64,000 bases of DNA from JACVRW01 sp963812415 (GTDB taxonomy: Bacteria; Actinomycetota; Thermoleophilia; Solirubrobacterales; Thermoleophilaceae): positions 1-64,000 of the forward strand of contig CAWEVH010000035.1 of assembly GCA_963812415.1 (NCBI GenBank), given 5' to 3'. Shown here piece after piece: positions 25,763-34,929 of the stretch (position 1 is the first letter of the stretch; the number at the start of each line of letters is the position of its first letter). The position numbers were made by a program, and so were the translations under genes. The notes under the pieces are model-generated. The model saw nothing but the letters and a program-made list of their open reading frames with translations, did not search any database and was not told the DNA's origin.

Positions 25763-25775
25763 TAGGGTAACCTAA
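25762..25775. promoter_or_regulatory. DtxR/IdeR-like iron box
   Basis: TTAGGGTAACCTAA matches the TTAGG-N4-CCTAA core of DtxR/IdeR operators and overlaps the -10 (TAGGTT on the minus strand) and the start codon of the iron operon. Iron-loaded repressor here should shut down uptake. It also lies about 40 bases upstream of the sufB -10 on the other strand, so it could influence both. Confidence 0.72.
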
Positions 25776-25812
25776 CTCCGACTTCGGGGGTCTGGAAAGC
25801 CGTCGTTCTCGC

Positions 25813-25818
25813 TACCAT
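25813..25818 (+). promoter_or_regulatory. TACCAT -10-like hexamer before sufB
   Basis: TACCAT ends nine bases before the sufB ATG (25828). The predicted transcript has almost no leader. The iron box lies upstream, between this promoter and the divergent iron operon. Confidence 0.4.
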
Positions 25819-25827
25819 CAGTGGGGT

Positions 25828-27229
25828 ATGGCAGCCACTGACAAGACCCGCATCGCCAAGCCCAGCCCGATCAAGGAGAACGAGCAGGGACAGCTCGTCG
25901 CCAAGAAGGGCGTTTCCCGCGAGGTCATCGAGGAGCTCTCGCGGATCAAGGGCGAGCCGGACTGGATGCGCGACAAGCGCCTGAAGTCGTTCGAGATCTT
26001 CGAGCGCAAGCCGATCCCCACCTGGGGCGTCGACCTGTCCGATCTCGATCTCTCACAGCTCGTGCTCTACTCGCCGCCCGAGGCGGGCCGCTACGACAGC
26101 TGGGACGACGTCCCGCAGGAGCAGAAGGACACCTTCGAGAAGCTCGGCATCCCGCAGGCGGAGCGCGAGCACCTCGCCGGGCGTGGTGGGCGTGTGGCGC
26201 CAGGAGCCCTTCTACGAGGGTCTCAAGAAGGAGTACGCGGACCTCGGGATCATCTTCTGCGCGATGGACACGGCGGTCACCGAGCACGAGGACATCGTGC
26301 GCGAGCACTTCATGAACAAGTGCGTGCCGCCGCAGGACAACAAGTTCTCCGCGCTCCACGGCGCCGTGTGGTCAGGCGGCTCGTTCCTCTACGTGCCGAA
26401 GGACGTGAAGGTCGACCTGCCGCTCCAGGCCTACTTCCGCATGGAGGGCTCGGGCGAGGGCACCTTCGAGCACACGCTGATCATCGCCGACGAGGGCTCG
26501 GACGTGAACTACATCGAGGGCTGCACGGCGCAGACCTACAGCGCCAACTCGATGCACTCGGCCGTCGTCGAGATCTTCGTCAAGGAGGGCGCGAAGGCGC
26601 GCTACACGACCGTCCAGAACTGGTCGAAGGACGTCTTCAACCTCAACACCAAGCGCGCCATCGTCGAGGCGCACGGCACCGTCGAGTGGGTCGGCGGCTC
26701 GATGGGCGCCAAGAAGGTGATGCTCTACCCCGGCTCGTTCCTGATCGGGGAGGGCGCCCGGGCCGACCACCTGAACGTCGGCGTCGCGAGCGGCGACGTG
26801 TGGAAGGACACCGGCGCGAAGGTCGTGCACCTGGCGCCGAACACGAACTCCAACATCCTCGCCAAGTCGATCTCCAAGGACGGCGGGATCATGGGCTACC
26901 GCGGCCTCGTCCGCATGGGCCACAACTCACAGGGCTCGAAGGCCCACGTGCAGTGCGACGGCCTGATGATGGACGACCGCTCGCGCTCGGACACCTGGCC
27001 CGACATCCAGATCCAGAACCCGCACGTCACCGTGGCCCACGAGGCCGTGGTCGGCAAGATCTCCGACGAGCAGCTCTTCTACCTGCAGTCGCGCGGCCTC
27101 TCCGAGGAGGAGGCGGCGGCGATGATCGTGAACGGCTTCATCGAGCCGGTCACGAAGGAGCTGCCGATGGAGTACGCCGTCGAGCTGAACCGCCTCATCC
27201 AGCTCGAGATGGTCGACAGCATCGGGTAG
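25828..27229 (+). CDS. sufB: Fe-S assembly protein SufB (one frameshift in this sequence)
   Basis: The SufB subunit of the SufBC2D scaffold on which Fe-S clusters are built. The first frame gives about 118 residues including SREVIEELSRIKGEPDWMRD and KRLKSFEIFERKPIPTWGVD. From about 26180 a second frame gives VWRQEPFYEGLKKEYADLGI, DYIEGC-like VNYIEGCTAQTYSANSMHSA, and the C-terminal QLFYLQSRGLSEEEAAAMIV and NGFIEPVTKELPMEYAVELN. A GGG where GG is expected at about 26178-26180 (AGVVGVW becomes AGRGGR) explains the shift, so the gene is probably intact (about 466 residues). It is separated from sufR-C-D-S-U by the iron operon, an unusual split. Confidence 0.92.
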
Positions 27230-28442
27230 CGATCCGATCGACTTCGTCGAGCCCGTCGAGCGCGGCCCGGACGACGGCCGCGAGACGCCCGACTGCGGTT
27301 TCGAGCTCGGACTCGGTGAGGTGGCTGAACGACAGCCGCAGCGTGTTGCGGCCGTTGTCGCCGACGTGGAACGGCGGGCCCGGAACGTAGGCCACGCCTC
27401 CTGCGATCGCGGCTGGGCGTAGGGCGACCGTGTCCAGCTCGTCCGGCAGCGTGAGCCAAGTCAGGAAGCCGCCCGTCGGCTCGGTCCAGCCGACCCCCTC
27501 TGGCATGTGACGGGTCAAGGCCACCGACAGTGCCGCCCAGTGCGACGCGTACAGCGTCCGGGCCTCCGGAAGGTGGCGCTCGAAGCCGCCGGAGCGGCCG
27601 TACTCCTCGACCAAGCGCTGGCCCAGGCCACCCGCGCACTGGTCGGTGTTCTGCTTGGCGGCCGCGAGCTGAGCCACGAGCTGGGACGGGCCGGTGGCCC
27701 AGCCGAGCCGTACGCCCGGGAAGAAGCTCTTGGAGAACGTCCCCGCCTGCAGAACGAGGTCTGGCGCGAGCGACCACAGCGTCGGCAGGGCGGTTCCGTC
27801 GAAGGACAGCTCCCGGTAGGCGACGTCCTCCAGGATCAGCAGGTCATGCCGGCGGCAGAGCTCGACCAGCTCGAGGCGCCGCTCCAGCGGCAGCGTCCGC
27901 CCGGTCGGGTTCTGATACTCCGGGATCGTGTAGACGAACTTCGGGTCGAGGCCATCCGCCAGGCGCGCCGCGAGCGCATCGATCCGCAGCCCGTCAGCGT
28001 CGATCGGGATCGGGACGGGCCTCGCCTCGGCCCGCCCGAATGCCATCAGCGCCGCGAGATAGGTCGGCGCCTCGACGGCGATCGTGTCGCCGGGATCGAT
28101 CAGCGCCTGGCACATCAGCGTGATGCATTCCATCCCGCCGCTGGTCACGATCAGCTCGCCGGGCTGCGGGCGGCGACCCTGCAGCTCCTCCTGGCGGTCG
28201 ACCAGGTACTCGCGGACGCTCGCGATGCCTTCGCAGGGCGTGTACTGCAGTGCGACGGCGGCGTCGTCGCGCATGAGTCGCCCGGCGATCTCGTCGAGCT
28301 CGTCGGTCGGAAACGTCGCCGGGTTGGGGAAGCCGCCCGTCATGGACAGCACCCCGGGCGGACTTCCGGCGAGGATCGCGGCCAGCTCGTCGCCGCCGGC
28401 CAGCTGCGTTCTGCGCGCGAAAGCGTGTGCGAAGTCAGGCAT
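27195..28442 (-). CDS. PLP-dependent aminotransferase (class I/II, MocR-domain-like)
   Basis: A 415-residue fold-type I aminotransferase similar to 2-aminoadipate/valine-type enzymes. Landmarks are TSGGMECITLMCQALIDPGD, VYTIPEYQNPTGRTLPLERR, ILEDVAYRELSFDG (PLP aspartate region) and the PLP lysine in GTFSKSFFPGVRLGWATG, with RLSFSHLTESE near the end. It overlaps the RraA-like gene upstream by eight bases, so they are cotranscribed. It converges on sufB with a 35-base overlap. The amino-acid substrate is unknown. Confidence 0.9.
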   Translation of the reverse strand: MPDFAHAFARRTQLAGGDELAAILAGSPPGVLSMTGGFPNPATFPTDELDEIAGRLMRDDAAVALQYTPCEGIASVREYLVDRQEELQGRRPQPGELIVTSGGMECITLMCQALIDPGDTIAVEAPTYLAALMAFGRAEARPVPIPIDADGLRIDALAARLADGLDPKFVYTIPEYQNPTGRTLPLERRLELVELCRRHDLLILEDVAYRELSFDGTALPTLWSLAPDLVLQAGTFSKSFFPGVRLGWATGPSQLVAQLAAAKQNTDQCAGGLGQRLVEEYGRSGGFERHLPEARTLYASHWAALSVALTRHMPEGVGWTEPTGGFLTWLTLPDELDTVALRPAAIAGGVAYVPGPPFHVGDNGRNTLRLSFSHLTESELETAVGRLAAVVRAALDGLDEVDRIATRCCRPSRAG

Positions 28443-29091
28443 CGACCCGGAAGGCCAGCGCGCTGGTCTCGCCGCGGTCGAGCGCCGCGATGTGCTCGTC
28501 GTGGTTGGTCAGGGCGTGCAGACTCTCGCCGCCGGCCTGCGCTGCAAGGATCGCGCGCTCGCTGCGCCCGATCGTCTCCGCGGTCTCCAGCGCGGCCGCG
28601 ATCCGTTCGGGCGGGGCGATCAGCACGCCGTCGTCGTCGCCGAACACGATGTCGCCCGGGGACACCGTGACCTCCGCGCAGGTGATCGTCGCCCCGAGCG
28701 CAGCCCGAGACACGGTGGTGCCCGATCGCGGCGTCGTGCCACGCGCGAAGACCGGCAGCCCGATGCTACGCAGGCCCCGTAGGTCGCGGCAGTAGCCGTC
28801 GGTGACGATCCCCGCAAGCCCACGCCCGCGCGCCTCGGTAGCGAAGAGCTCGCCGAAGACGGCAGCTGACCCTCCGTTCGCCGCAATCACGATCACATCG
28901 CCAGGCGAGGCTTCGGCGAGCGCGCTCATCACCGGCAGATGGTCATCCTCGGCGACGACGGTGAACGCCGGCCCGGCCATGCGCACGTCGGCAATCATCG
29001 CCCGCACCGCGGGATCGACAACGGGCAGAGTCTTGTCCGCGTCCGACAGTGCGGACACGTCGACCTGCAGCAGCCGCTCTGTCAACTCCAC
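28435..29091 (-). CDS. RraA-like / 4-hydroxy-4-methyl-2-oxoglutarate aldolase family protein
   Basis: A 218-residue protein of the RraA/HMG-aldolase family. GDVIVIAANGGSAAVFGELF and the catalytic region GIVTDGYCRDLRGLRSIGLP (DG..RD) are both present, so aldolase or oxaloacetate decarboxylase chemistry with a divalent metal is plausible rather than RNase inhibition. It starts at GTG 29091. It shares an operon with an aminotransferase, suggesting an amino-acid or keto-acid breakdown step. The exact substrate is not determinable. Confidence 0.85.
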   Translation of the reverse strand: MELTERLLQVDVSALSDADKTLPVVDPAVRAMIADVRMAGPAFTVVAEDDHLPVMSALAEASPGDVIVIAANGGSAAVFGELFATEARGRGLAGIVTDGYCRDLRGLRSIGLPVFARGTTPRSGTTVSRAALGATITCAEVTVSPGDIVFGDDDGVLIAPPERIAAALETAETIGRSERAILAAQAGGESLHALTNHDEHIAALDRGETSALAFRVDA

Positions 29092-29147
29092 GGACTGAGC
29101 GTGTCATACCCGAGGCCCCGTCCGCGCGAACGCCCTGGGCCGCGCAG

Positions 29148-29175
29148 AAGGGCCCCGCCGAGAGGCGGGGCCCTT
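29148..29175. terminator. Terminator hairpin of the sugar ABC operon
   Basis: AAGGGCCCCGCC / GGCGGGGCCCTT with a GAGA loop, a 12-bp perfect stem 27 bases after the binding-protein stop on the minus strand. Confidence 0.8.
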
Positions 29176-29202
29176 CCCTTCGCCGTCCGTGAGCGGCGCG
29201 GT

Positions 29203-30252
29203 CTAGTTGAACGCGTACTCCTCGTAGTCGTTGACGTTCTCCTTGGTGACCGTCGCGGCGGGCACGATCACCTGGCGCGGCACCTCCGGCGGCACGAGCT
29301 CGGAGAAGCCCTCGCCGAGCGCGATCAGCCGTGCCATGTTCACCGCTGAGGCGGCCATGCTCGGGTTGTAGAGGAAGGTGGCGCGGTAGAGGCCGCCCTC
29401 CTCGATCTGCGCCATGGCGTCCTCGGAGCCGCCGACGCCCGTGAGGAACATCTCGTCCTCCCGGCCGGCGTTGCGGATCGCCTGCACGACGCCCTGGGCC
29501 ATGTCGTCGTCGTGGGTGTAGACGGCGTCGATCTGGTCCTGGGCCTGGAGGATGTTCTCCATCACCTTCAGGCCGGTGTCGGGATTGAAGTCGCCCGGCT
29601 GCTTGGCGACGATCTCGATCCCGCCGTCAGGGCAGACCTTCTTCAACTGGTCGGTGAAGCCCTTCGAGCGCTCCTCGGTCACCGAGATCCCGGCCAGGCC
29701 CTGGATCTCCACGACGTTCCCCTCGCAGTTGAGCTCCTCGCCGATGTAGTCGGCTGCACCCACTCCGATCTGGTAGTTGTCGCCGAGGATGGTCGCGGTG
29801 GCCGCGTCGGGCGCCGAGAAGAGGCGGTCGACGTTGATCACCGGGATCCCTGCGTTCTCCGCCTTCTGGGCGACCGGCGTGAGAGCCTCGCCGTCCTGGG
29901 GCAGCACCACGAGCGCGTCGGGCTTGTCCGAGATCACCTGCTCGATCTGCTGCGCCTGCGAGTCCGAGTCGGCGGCTTCGAGCAACCGGAAGTCGACGTC
30001 GTCGTACTGGCTTGCCGCCTCCTCGGCGTTCTTCGAGATGGCACCGAGCCAGCCGTGGTCGGTCGGCGGCACGCTCGCGACGATCGTCACCGGCCCCTTG
30101 TCGCCGCCGGAGGCGGGCGTGCCGCTCTCCTGCGTGCTGGTCTCGCCGGCGTCCGCGCTGCCGCCGTCGTCGTCGTCGTCGCCGCACGCCGCCGCCCCGA
30201 GAGCCAGTAGGGCGGCCGCCACCATCGCAATCAACAGTCGCTGTAGCGACAT
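29203..30252 (-). CDS. Sugar ABC transporter substrate-binding lipoprotein
   Basis: A 349-residue periplasmic-binding-protein type 1 (ribose/galactose class). The ATG at 30252 follows a strong AGGAGGAA. The signal ends in a lipobox (GAAAC) followed by an acidic Asp run. Fold marks are TIVASVPPTDHGWLGAISKN, ISDKPDALVVLPQDGEALTP, AGIPVINVDRLF and AVYTHDDDMAQGVVQAI. It delivers a pyranose, pentose or polyol to the permease encoded upstream. The adjacent oxidoreductase and isomerase genes suggest an inositol-like or uncommon sugar, but the sequence does not fix the ligand. Confidence 0.93.
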   Translation of the reverse strand: MSLQRLLIAMVAAALLALGAAACGDDDDDGGSADAGETSTQESGTPASGGDKGPVTIVASVPPTDHGWLGAISKNAEEAASQYDDVDFRLLEAADSDSQAQQIEQVISDKPDALVVLPQDGEALTPVAQKAENAGIPVINVDRLFSAPDAATATILGDNYQIGVGAADYIGEELNCEGNVVEIQGLAGISVTEERSKGFTDQLKKVCPDGGIEIVAKQPGDFNPDTGLKVMENILQAQDQIDAVYTHDDDMAQGVVQAIRNAGREDEMFLTGVGGSEDAMAQIEEGGLYRATFLYNPSMAASAVNMARLIALGEGFSELVPPEVPRQVIVPAATVTKENVNDYEEYAFN

Positions 30253-30281
30253 AGTTCCTCCTTCTTGTGGTGTTTGCCTTG

Positions 30282-31307
30282 TCACAGCCGCGCCTCTGGG
30301 CGCTGGAGCAGGACCGCCCCGAGGACGATCGCTCCCTTCACGACCTGCTGGACCTCCGTCGAGAGGTCGAGCTGGGTCATCAAGCTGAAGATGAGTGCGA
30401 ACGTGAGGACCCCGAGGAAGGTGCCCACGATGCTGGCCCGACCGCCGGCGAGGCTGGTGCCGCCGATCACGACGGCGCCGATCGCGTCGAGCTCGTAGAG
30501 GTTGCCGCTCACGGGCGAGGCGCTACCGAGGCGCGCGCAGAGCAGCACAGCGGCGATGCCCACCAGCACGCCCATCAGCACGTAGACGGTGAAGATCGTG
30601 CGCCGAACGGGCACTCCGGCGATCTTGGCCGCCTGGCGGTTGCCGCCGACCGCCACGACGAAGCGTCCGTAGCGCGTGCGGTTGAGCAGCACCCAGGCGC
30701 CGACCGTGATCCCGAGGAAGACGTAGACGGAGACCGGGATGCCAAGGATGCGCCCGGTGCCGAACCAGAGCAGCGAGAAGACCGCGGGGTCGCCGAACGA
30801 GCCGCCGTTCAGGTCGAGCAGGCTCACGGGCAGCTTGTCGTTCAGGAGCAGGGCTATGCCCCTGGCTATCGAGAACATCGCAAGCGTTGCGATGAACGGC
30901 ACCACGCGGCCGTACGAGATCGAGATCGCGTTGAACGTGCCGAGCAGCGTCGCGAAGCCGACCGCGCCCACGATGAAGAGGAGCGTGGATCCCTCGGGGT
31001 CGACCAGGATGCCGCCGAACATGCCTGCCGCGGCGAGCACGGAGCCGACCGACAGGTCGATCCCCGACGTTGCGATCACGAAGGTCATGCCCATCGCGAG
31101 CACCCCGACGACGCTCGCCTGCGTGAGCATGTTGCGGACGTTGTCCCAGGTCGGGAAGCTGTCCGGCTTGAGGATCGCGCCGGCCACGAACAGCAGCACG
31201 ACCACGATCACAAGCGCGTATTCCTGGAGCGCGAAGCCCCCGAAGCGCCGCTGCGCCCCGCTGCCCTCGATCGCCGCTGCGGGCGCCCCACCCTCTCCCA
31301 CCGTCAT
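30282..31307 (-). CDS. Sugar ABC transporter permease (RbsC-like)
   Basis: A 341-residue permease of the ribose/xylose (BPD_transp_2) family with about ten membrane helices. Family marks are VGVLAMGMTFVIATSGIDLS and VGSVLAAAG near the first third, RTRYGRFVVAVGGNRQAAKI in the cytoplasmic loop and YELDAIGAVVIGGTSLAGGR near the end. It overlaps the ATPase stop by four bases. It probably works as a homodimer with the dual ATPase. Confidence 0.94.
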   Translation of the reverse strand: MTVGEGGAPAAAIEGSGAQRRFGGFALQEYALVIVVVLLFVAGAILKPDSFPTWDNVRNMLTQASVVGVLAMGMTFVIATSGIDLSVGSVLAAAGMFGGILVDPEGSTLLFIVGAVGFATLLGTFNAISISYGRVVPFIATLAMFSIARGIALLLNDKLPVSLLDLNGGSFGDPAVFSLLWFGTGRILGIPVSVYVFLGITVGAWVLLNRTRYGRFVVAVGGNRQAAKIAGVPVRRTIFTVYVLMGVLVGIAAVLLCARLGSASPVSGNLYELDAIGAVVIGGTSLAGGRASIVGTFLGVLTFALIFSLMTQLDLSTEVQQVVKGAIVLGAVLLQRPEARL

Positions 31308-32833
31308 CTGACCTCCTCAACGAAGTCCGCTGAATGCGTTGGCGCGACGGCGTGGCGCAGCAGCTCCCGCTCGCTCGCCTTCGCGCCCTCGATCTCGAAA
31401 ACCAGCTCGCCCTCGCGCATCACGAGGATGCGGCTGCAGATGCCGATCAGCTCCTCGAGCTCGGACGAGACCACGAGCACCGCGAGCCCTTCCTTGGCGA
31501 GGTCGGTGATCACTCGGTAGAGCTCCGCCTTGGTCGCCACGTCCACGCCGCGGGTCGGCTCGTCGAGCAGCAGCACGCGGCAGTGGCGCAGGAGCCAGCG
31601 GGCGAGCACGACCTTCTGCTGGTTTCCGCCCGAGAGGTCGCCGACCCTGCGGTCGGGGTCGTCGGGCACGGTCTTCAGGGCGCGCAGGTGCTCCGCGGCG
31701 GCCGAGCGCTCGGCGCGCACGTTCAGGAGGCCGCGCTGGAAGCGCCCGAGGTCCGCGAGGCTGACGTTCTTGGTGAGGCTCCAGTCGAGCAGCAGGCCCT
31801 GCGACTTGCGGTCCTCCGGGGCGAAGCCGAGGCCCGCGGCGATCGCGCGGTCGGGCCGGTTCGGCGGCAGGCGCTCTCCGTCGACGTACACCTCACCGGC
31901 GTCCGGCTGGTCGAGGCCGTAGATCAGCCGCAGGAGCTCCGTGCGCCCGGCGCCCACGAGGCCCCCGAGCCCCACCACCTCGCCGGCTCGCAACTGGAGG
32001 CTCACCGAGCGCACCTCCGGCAGGCGGCGGAGCTCACGCACGTCGAGCACCACGTCGCCGTGGCCCGTCGGCCGCTCGGGATAGAGCCGCTCCACGGCCT
32101 GGCCGACCATCAGCTCGACAAGCCTGTCGGTGGGCTCGGAGGCCGGCAGGCCGGTGGCGGCGGTGCGACCGTCGCTGAGCACCGTCACGCGATCGCCGAT
32201 GCGCCGGATCTCGTCGAGGCGGTGGGTGATGTAGATCACCGCCACCCCGTCGGCGGTCAGTCGCCTCACCACCTCGAACAAGGTCTCGACCTCGCCGTCG
32301 TCGAGGATCGCCGAGGGCTCGTCCATGATCAGGACCCGCAGGTCGCGGGACAGGGCGCGAGCGATCGAGACGACCTGCTGCGCCGCCGGACGCAGCGAGC
32401 GGATCTTCGCGCGCGGGGCGATGCCCTCGTGGCCGAGCCGGCCGAGCAGCGCCGTCGTCTCACTGCTCATCCGGTCGAGGTCGAGCAGCGGCCCGCGCCG
32501 CGGCTCGTGCGCGAGGAAGACGCTCTGCGCGACCGTGAGGTCGTCGACGAGGTCGAGCTCTTGGTAGATCGTGGCAACGCCCCGGCCGAGCGAGGCGGCG
32601 GGGTCACCGACCGGCAGCGGCTCGCCCTCGAGGAAGATCTCGCCCTCGGTCGGCTCAACCACGCCGGACACGCACTTGATGAGTGTCGACTTGCCCGCCC
32701 CGTTCGGACCGAGCAGGCAGTGCACCTCCCCGGCGCGCACGTCGAAGTCCACGCCCTTCAGCGCCTTGACGCCGGGGAACTCCTTCACGAGGCCTCGCAC
32801 CTCGAGCGTGGGGGACGCCGTCGAGCTCTCCAT
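31304..32833 (-). CDS. Sugar ABC transporter dual ATPase (RbsA/MglA-like)
   Basis: A 509-residue ATPase with two tandem nucleotide-binding domains. Domain 1 has Walker A LGPNGAGKSTLIKCVSG, a degenerate signature LRPAAQQVVSIARAL, and Walker B VLIMDEPSAILDD. Domain 2 has GLVGAGRTELLRLIYG, the intact signature LSGGNQQKVVLARWL and LLLDEPTRGVDVATKAE. This asymmetry is normal for the class. It energises the RbsC-like permease. The stop/start overlaps with neighbours on both sides show one operon. Confidence 0.95.
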   Translation of the reverse strand: MESSTASPTLEVRGLVKEFPGVKALKGVDFDVRAGEVHCLLGPNGAGKSTLIKCVSGVVEPTEGEIFLEGEPLPVGDPAASLGRGVATIYQELDLVDDLTVAQSVFLAHEPRRGPLLDLDRMSSETTALLGRLGHEGIAPRAKIRSLRPAAQQVVSIARALSRDLRVLIMDEPSAILDDGEVETLFEVVRRLTADGVAVIYITHRLDEIRRIGDRVTVLSDGRTAATGLPASEPTDRLVELMVGQAVERLYPERPTGHGDVVLDVRELRRLPEVRSVSLQLRAGEVVGLGGLVGAGRTELLRLIYGLDQPDAGEVYVDGERLPPNRPDRAIAAGLGFAPEDRKSQGLLLDWSLTKNVSLADLGRFQRGLLNVRAERSAAAEHLRALKTVPDDPDRRVGDLSGGNQQKVVLARWLLRHCRVLLLDEPTRGVDVATKAELYRVITDLAKEGLAVLVVSSELEELIGICSRILVMREGELVFEIEGAKASERELLRHAVAPTHSADFVEEVR

Positions 32834-33756
32834 CAGCCCACCACCAGCGGTCGCAGGTTCCGATGCGCGATCTCGAGGCCCTGCTCGACCTTCTCCGGGC
32901 TTCCGCCCCATACCGGGTCCTCGTGCTCCACGGAGAGCACGCCGTCGAAGCCGCCTTCGTAGAGCGCATCGAGATAGTGCGGGAAGTCGACCTGCCCGAG
33001 CCCGGGTAGGCGATACCGCCACCAGCCCATGTCCCAAGGGTCCGCGTCGCGCGTCGCGGTGCGCCCGAAGAAGCCGAAGCGGTTGCGCTGGTCGGCGAAC
33101 ACCTCGGCGTCCTTGGCGTGCGCGTGGGCCACCTTGTCGACGTAGGGCCTGAGCGCCGCCACCGGGTCGATGCCGAGCCACAGCAGGTGGGAGGGGTCGT
33201 AGTTGAGCCAGAGCCCCAGCTCGAACATCCACTCCCAGAGCTCGGGCGAGTAGGCGAGGTTCCCCGGGTAGCCGTCCGGGTGCCAGCCCTCCATCACGCA
33301 GTTCTCGATCATCAGCCGCACTCCGCGCTCGCCGGCGTAGTCGACGAGCGGCGGGAACACGCGCTCGGCCTCGCGGAGGTTCTCGCTGACGCTCTTCCCG
33401 GGGTCGCGCCCGATGAAGGTGCCCACCGGCACGCTGCCGAGCTCCGCCGCGGCGTCGATGCAGGCCCGCAGGTGTGCGAGGTAGGACTCGCGCAGGGCCG
33501 GGTCGGGATCCAGGTTGTTGTCGTAGTACGCGAGCGCGGAGAGCGTGAGTCCGTTGCCCTCCAGCGCGCCCCGCACGCGATCCGCCTCGGCCGCGTCGAA
33601 TGCGTCGGCCGCCACGTGGGAGGCCGTGAATGGCCGGTCGCCTATCGACGGCCAGGCCGCCAGCTCGAGGGCCTCATAGCCGTGCGCCCCGGCCCAGGCG
33701 GCGATCTCCTCGAGCGGCCGCTCCGGCATGCAGGCGCTGAGGAAGCCGAGCTTCAC
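32833..33756 (-). CDS. Sugar phosphate isomerase/epimerase family protein (TIM barrel)
   Basis: A 307-residue xylose-isomerase-like TIM-barrel protein. It starts at GTG 33756 (GTGA overlap with the oxidoreductase stop) and contains LELAAWPSIGDRPF, the metal-ligand Glu in LMIENCVMEGW, LNYDPSHLLWLGIDP (Asp/His ligands), KVAHAHAKDAEV and a final Glu in VLSVEHEDPVWGG. Such enzymes isomerise or epimerise sugars, or dehydrate inosose. It pairs with the Gfo/Idh/MocA oxidoreductase upstream, a combination common in inositol and rare-sugar pathways. Confidence 0.92.
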   Translation of the reverse strand: MKLGFLSACMPERPLEEIAAWAGAHGYEALELAAWPSIGDRPFTASHVAADAFDAAEADRVRGALEGNGLTLSALAYYDNNLDPDPALRESYLAHLRACIDAAAELGSVPVGTFIGRDPGKSVSENLREAERVFPPLVDYAGERGVRLMIENCVMEGWHPDGYPGNLAYSPELWEWMFELGLWLNYDPSHLLWLGIDPVAALRPYVDKVAHAHAKDAEVFADQRNRFGFFGRTATRDADPWDMGWWRYRLPGLGQVDFPHYLDALYEGGFDGVLSVEHEDPVWGGSPEKVEQGLEIAHRNLRPLVVG

Positions 33757-34910
33757 GGGCCCGCCTCGGTCAGCTCGGGGGTCGCGACCTGGGTCCAGGC
33801 GCCGTCGCGGGCTGACGCCAGCACCGCCTCGGTGATCTGGACGGCGCGACGACCGTCGGCGAAGCCCGGCAGGCCCTCCGGCGCCTCCTCGCCACGGATC
33901 GTGGCGTACGCGTCGGCGACGAGGGCGCCGAAGCAGTCGGCGTAGCCCTGGGGATGGCCGGCGGGCAGTGTCGCGAGGCGCGCCGCGTCGGGGGACAGGG
34001 CCGCGCTGTCGCGCGCTGTCAGGCCGATCCCGTCGCGACGCCCGACCCAGAGCAGCTCCGGCATCTCCTGGTCGAAGGCGAGCGCCTCCTCGGAGCCGTC
34101 GAGCTCGATCCAGAGGCGGTTCTTGCGGCCGGGCGAGACCTGACTCACCACCACCGAGCCGAGCGCGCCACGATCGGTCTCGAAGTGGACCAGGGCCGCG
34201 TCCTCGGTCTCCACGCCCCGTGGTGTTCCACCGCCGTCGCCCTGTTCGAACGCCGGACGGCCCGCGGCGCGCGCGCGCTCGGGAACCACCGTCGCGGTCC
34301 GCGCCGAGAGGCGCGCGATCCGATGACCCGAGATGAACTCCGCCAGGTCGCACCAATGCGAGCCGATGTCGGCGAACGCGCGTGAGGGGCCACCCAACTC
34401 ATGCTCGACACGCCAGTTGTCGTCAGCAGGCCTCGAGAGCCAGTCCTGGAGGTAGGTGCCGTGCAGCAGCCGCAGGTCGCCGCACCGGCCGCCTCGAAGG
34501 CGGTCGCGAGCCTCGCGCACCATCGGGTAGTAGCGGTAGACGAACGGGACCGCGTTTCCCAGGCCGGTCGAGTCCGCGAGCTCCACGAGCTCACGTGCGC
34601 CGCTGTCATCGAGCGCGAGCGGCTTCTCGCAGATCACGTGCTTGCCGGCTTCGAGCGCGGCGCGGGCGAGCGGCACGTGCAGGTGGTTCGGCGTGCAGAT
34701 GTGGACCACGTCGACATCCGTGGAGTCGACGAGCGCCTCGGCGGTGTCGAACGCGCGCTCGCCGTGGAGGCGGGACGCCGCGGCGCGCGCACTCTCGGGT
34801 GAGGAGGCCGCCACGCCGGTCACGCGAGCGCCCGCGAGAACCGCCGAGCGGGCGTGGACCGCTCCGATGAAGCCTGTCCCGATGATGCCGGCGCGTAGGA
34901 CTCCACGCAT
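33753..34910 (-). CDS. Gfo/Idh/MocA-family oxidoreductase
   Basis: A 385-residue NAD(P)-dependent dehydrogenase. The N-terminal Rossmann fold begins RAGIIGTGFIGAVHARSAV, followed by HICTPNHLHVPLARAALEAG and the EKP motif in KHVICEKPLALDD. The C-terminal substrate domain contains FADIGSHWCDLAEFISG. It oxidises a sugar or cyclitol hydroxyl. I chose ATG 34910; an upstream ATG at 34928 is also possible. This is the first gene of the sugar operon, reading away from the ROK regulator, and ROK-type boxes lie just upstream. Confidence 0.93.
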   Translation of the reverse strand: MRGVLRAGIIGTGFIGAVHARSAVLAGARVTGVAASSPESARAAASRLHGERAFDTAEALVDSTDVDVVHICTPNHLHVPLARAALEAGKHVICEKPLALDDSGARELVELADSTGLGNAVPFVYRYYPMVREARDRLRGGRCGDLRLLHGTYLQDWLSRPADDNWRVEHELGGPSRAFADIGSHWCDLAEFISGHRIARLSARTATVVPERARAAGRPAFEQGDGGGTPRGVETEDAALVHFETDRGALGSVVVSQVSPGRKNRLWIELDGSEEALAFDQEMPELLWVGRRDGIGLTARDSAALSPDAARLATLPAGHPQGYADCFGALVADAYATIRGEEAPEGLPGFADGRRAVQITEAVLASARDGAWTQVATPELTEAGP

Positions 34911-34929
34911 GGGCCGGGACTCTTCCATG

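Noticed and set aside
31304..32833. Degenerate signature motif in the first ATPase domain read as inactivation
   Set aside because: Sugar ABC ATPases of the RbsA/MglA class normally have one atypical site, and all other motifs are intact.
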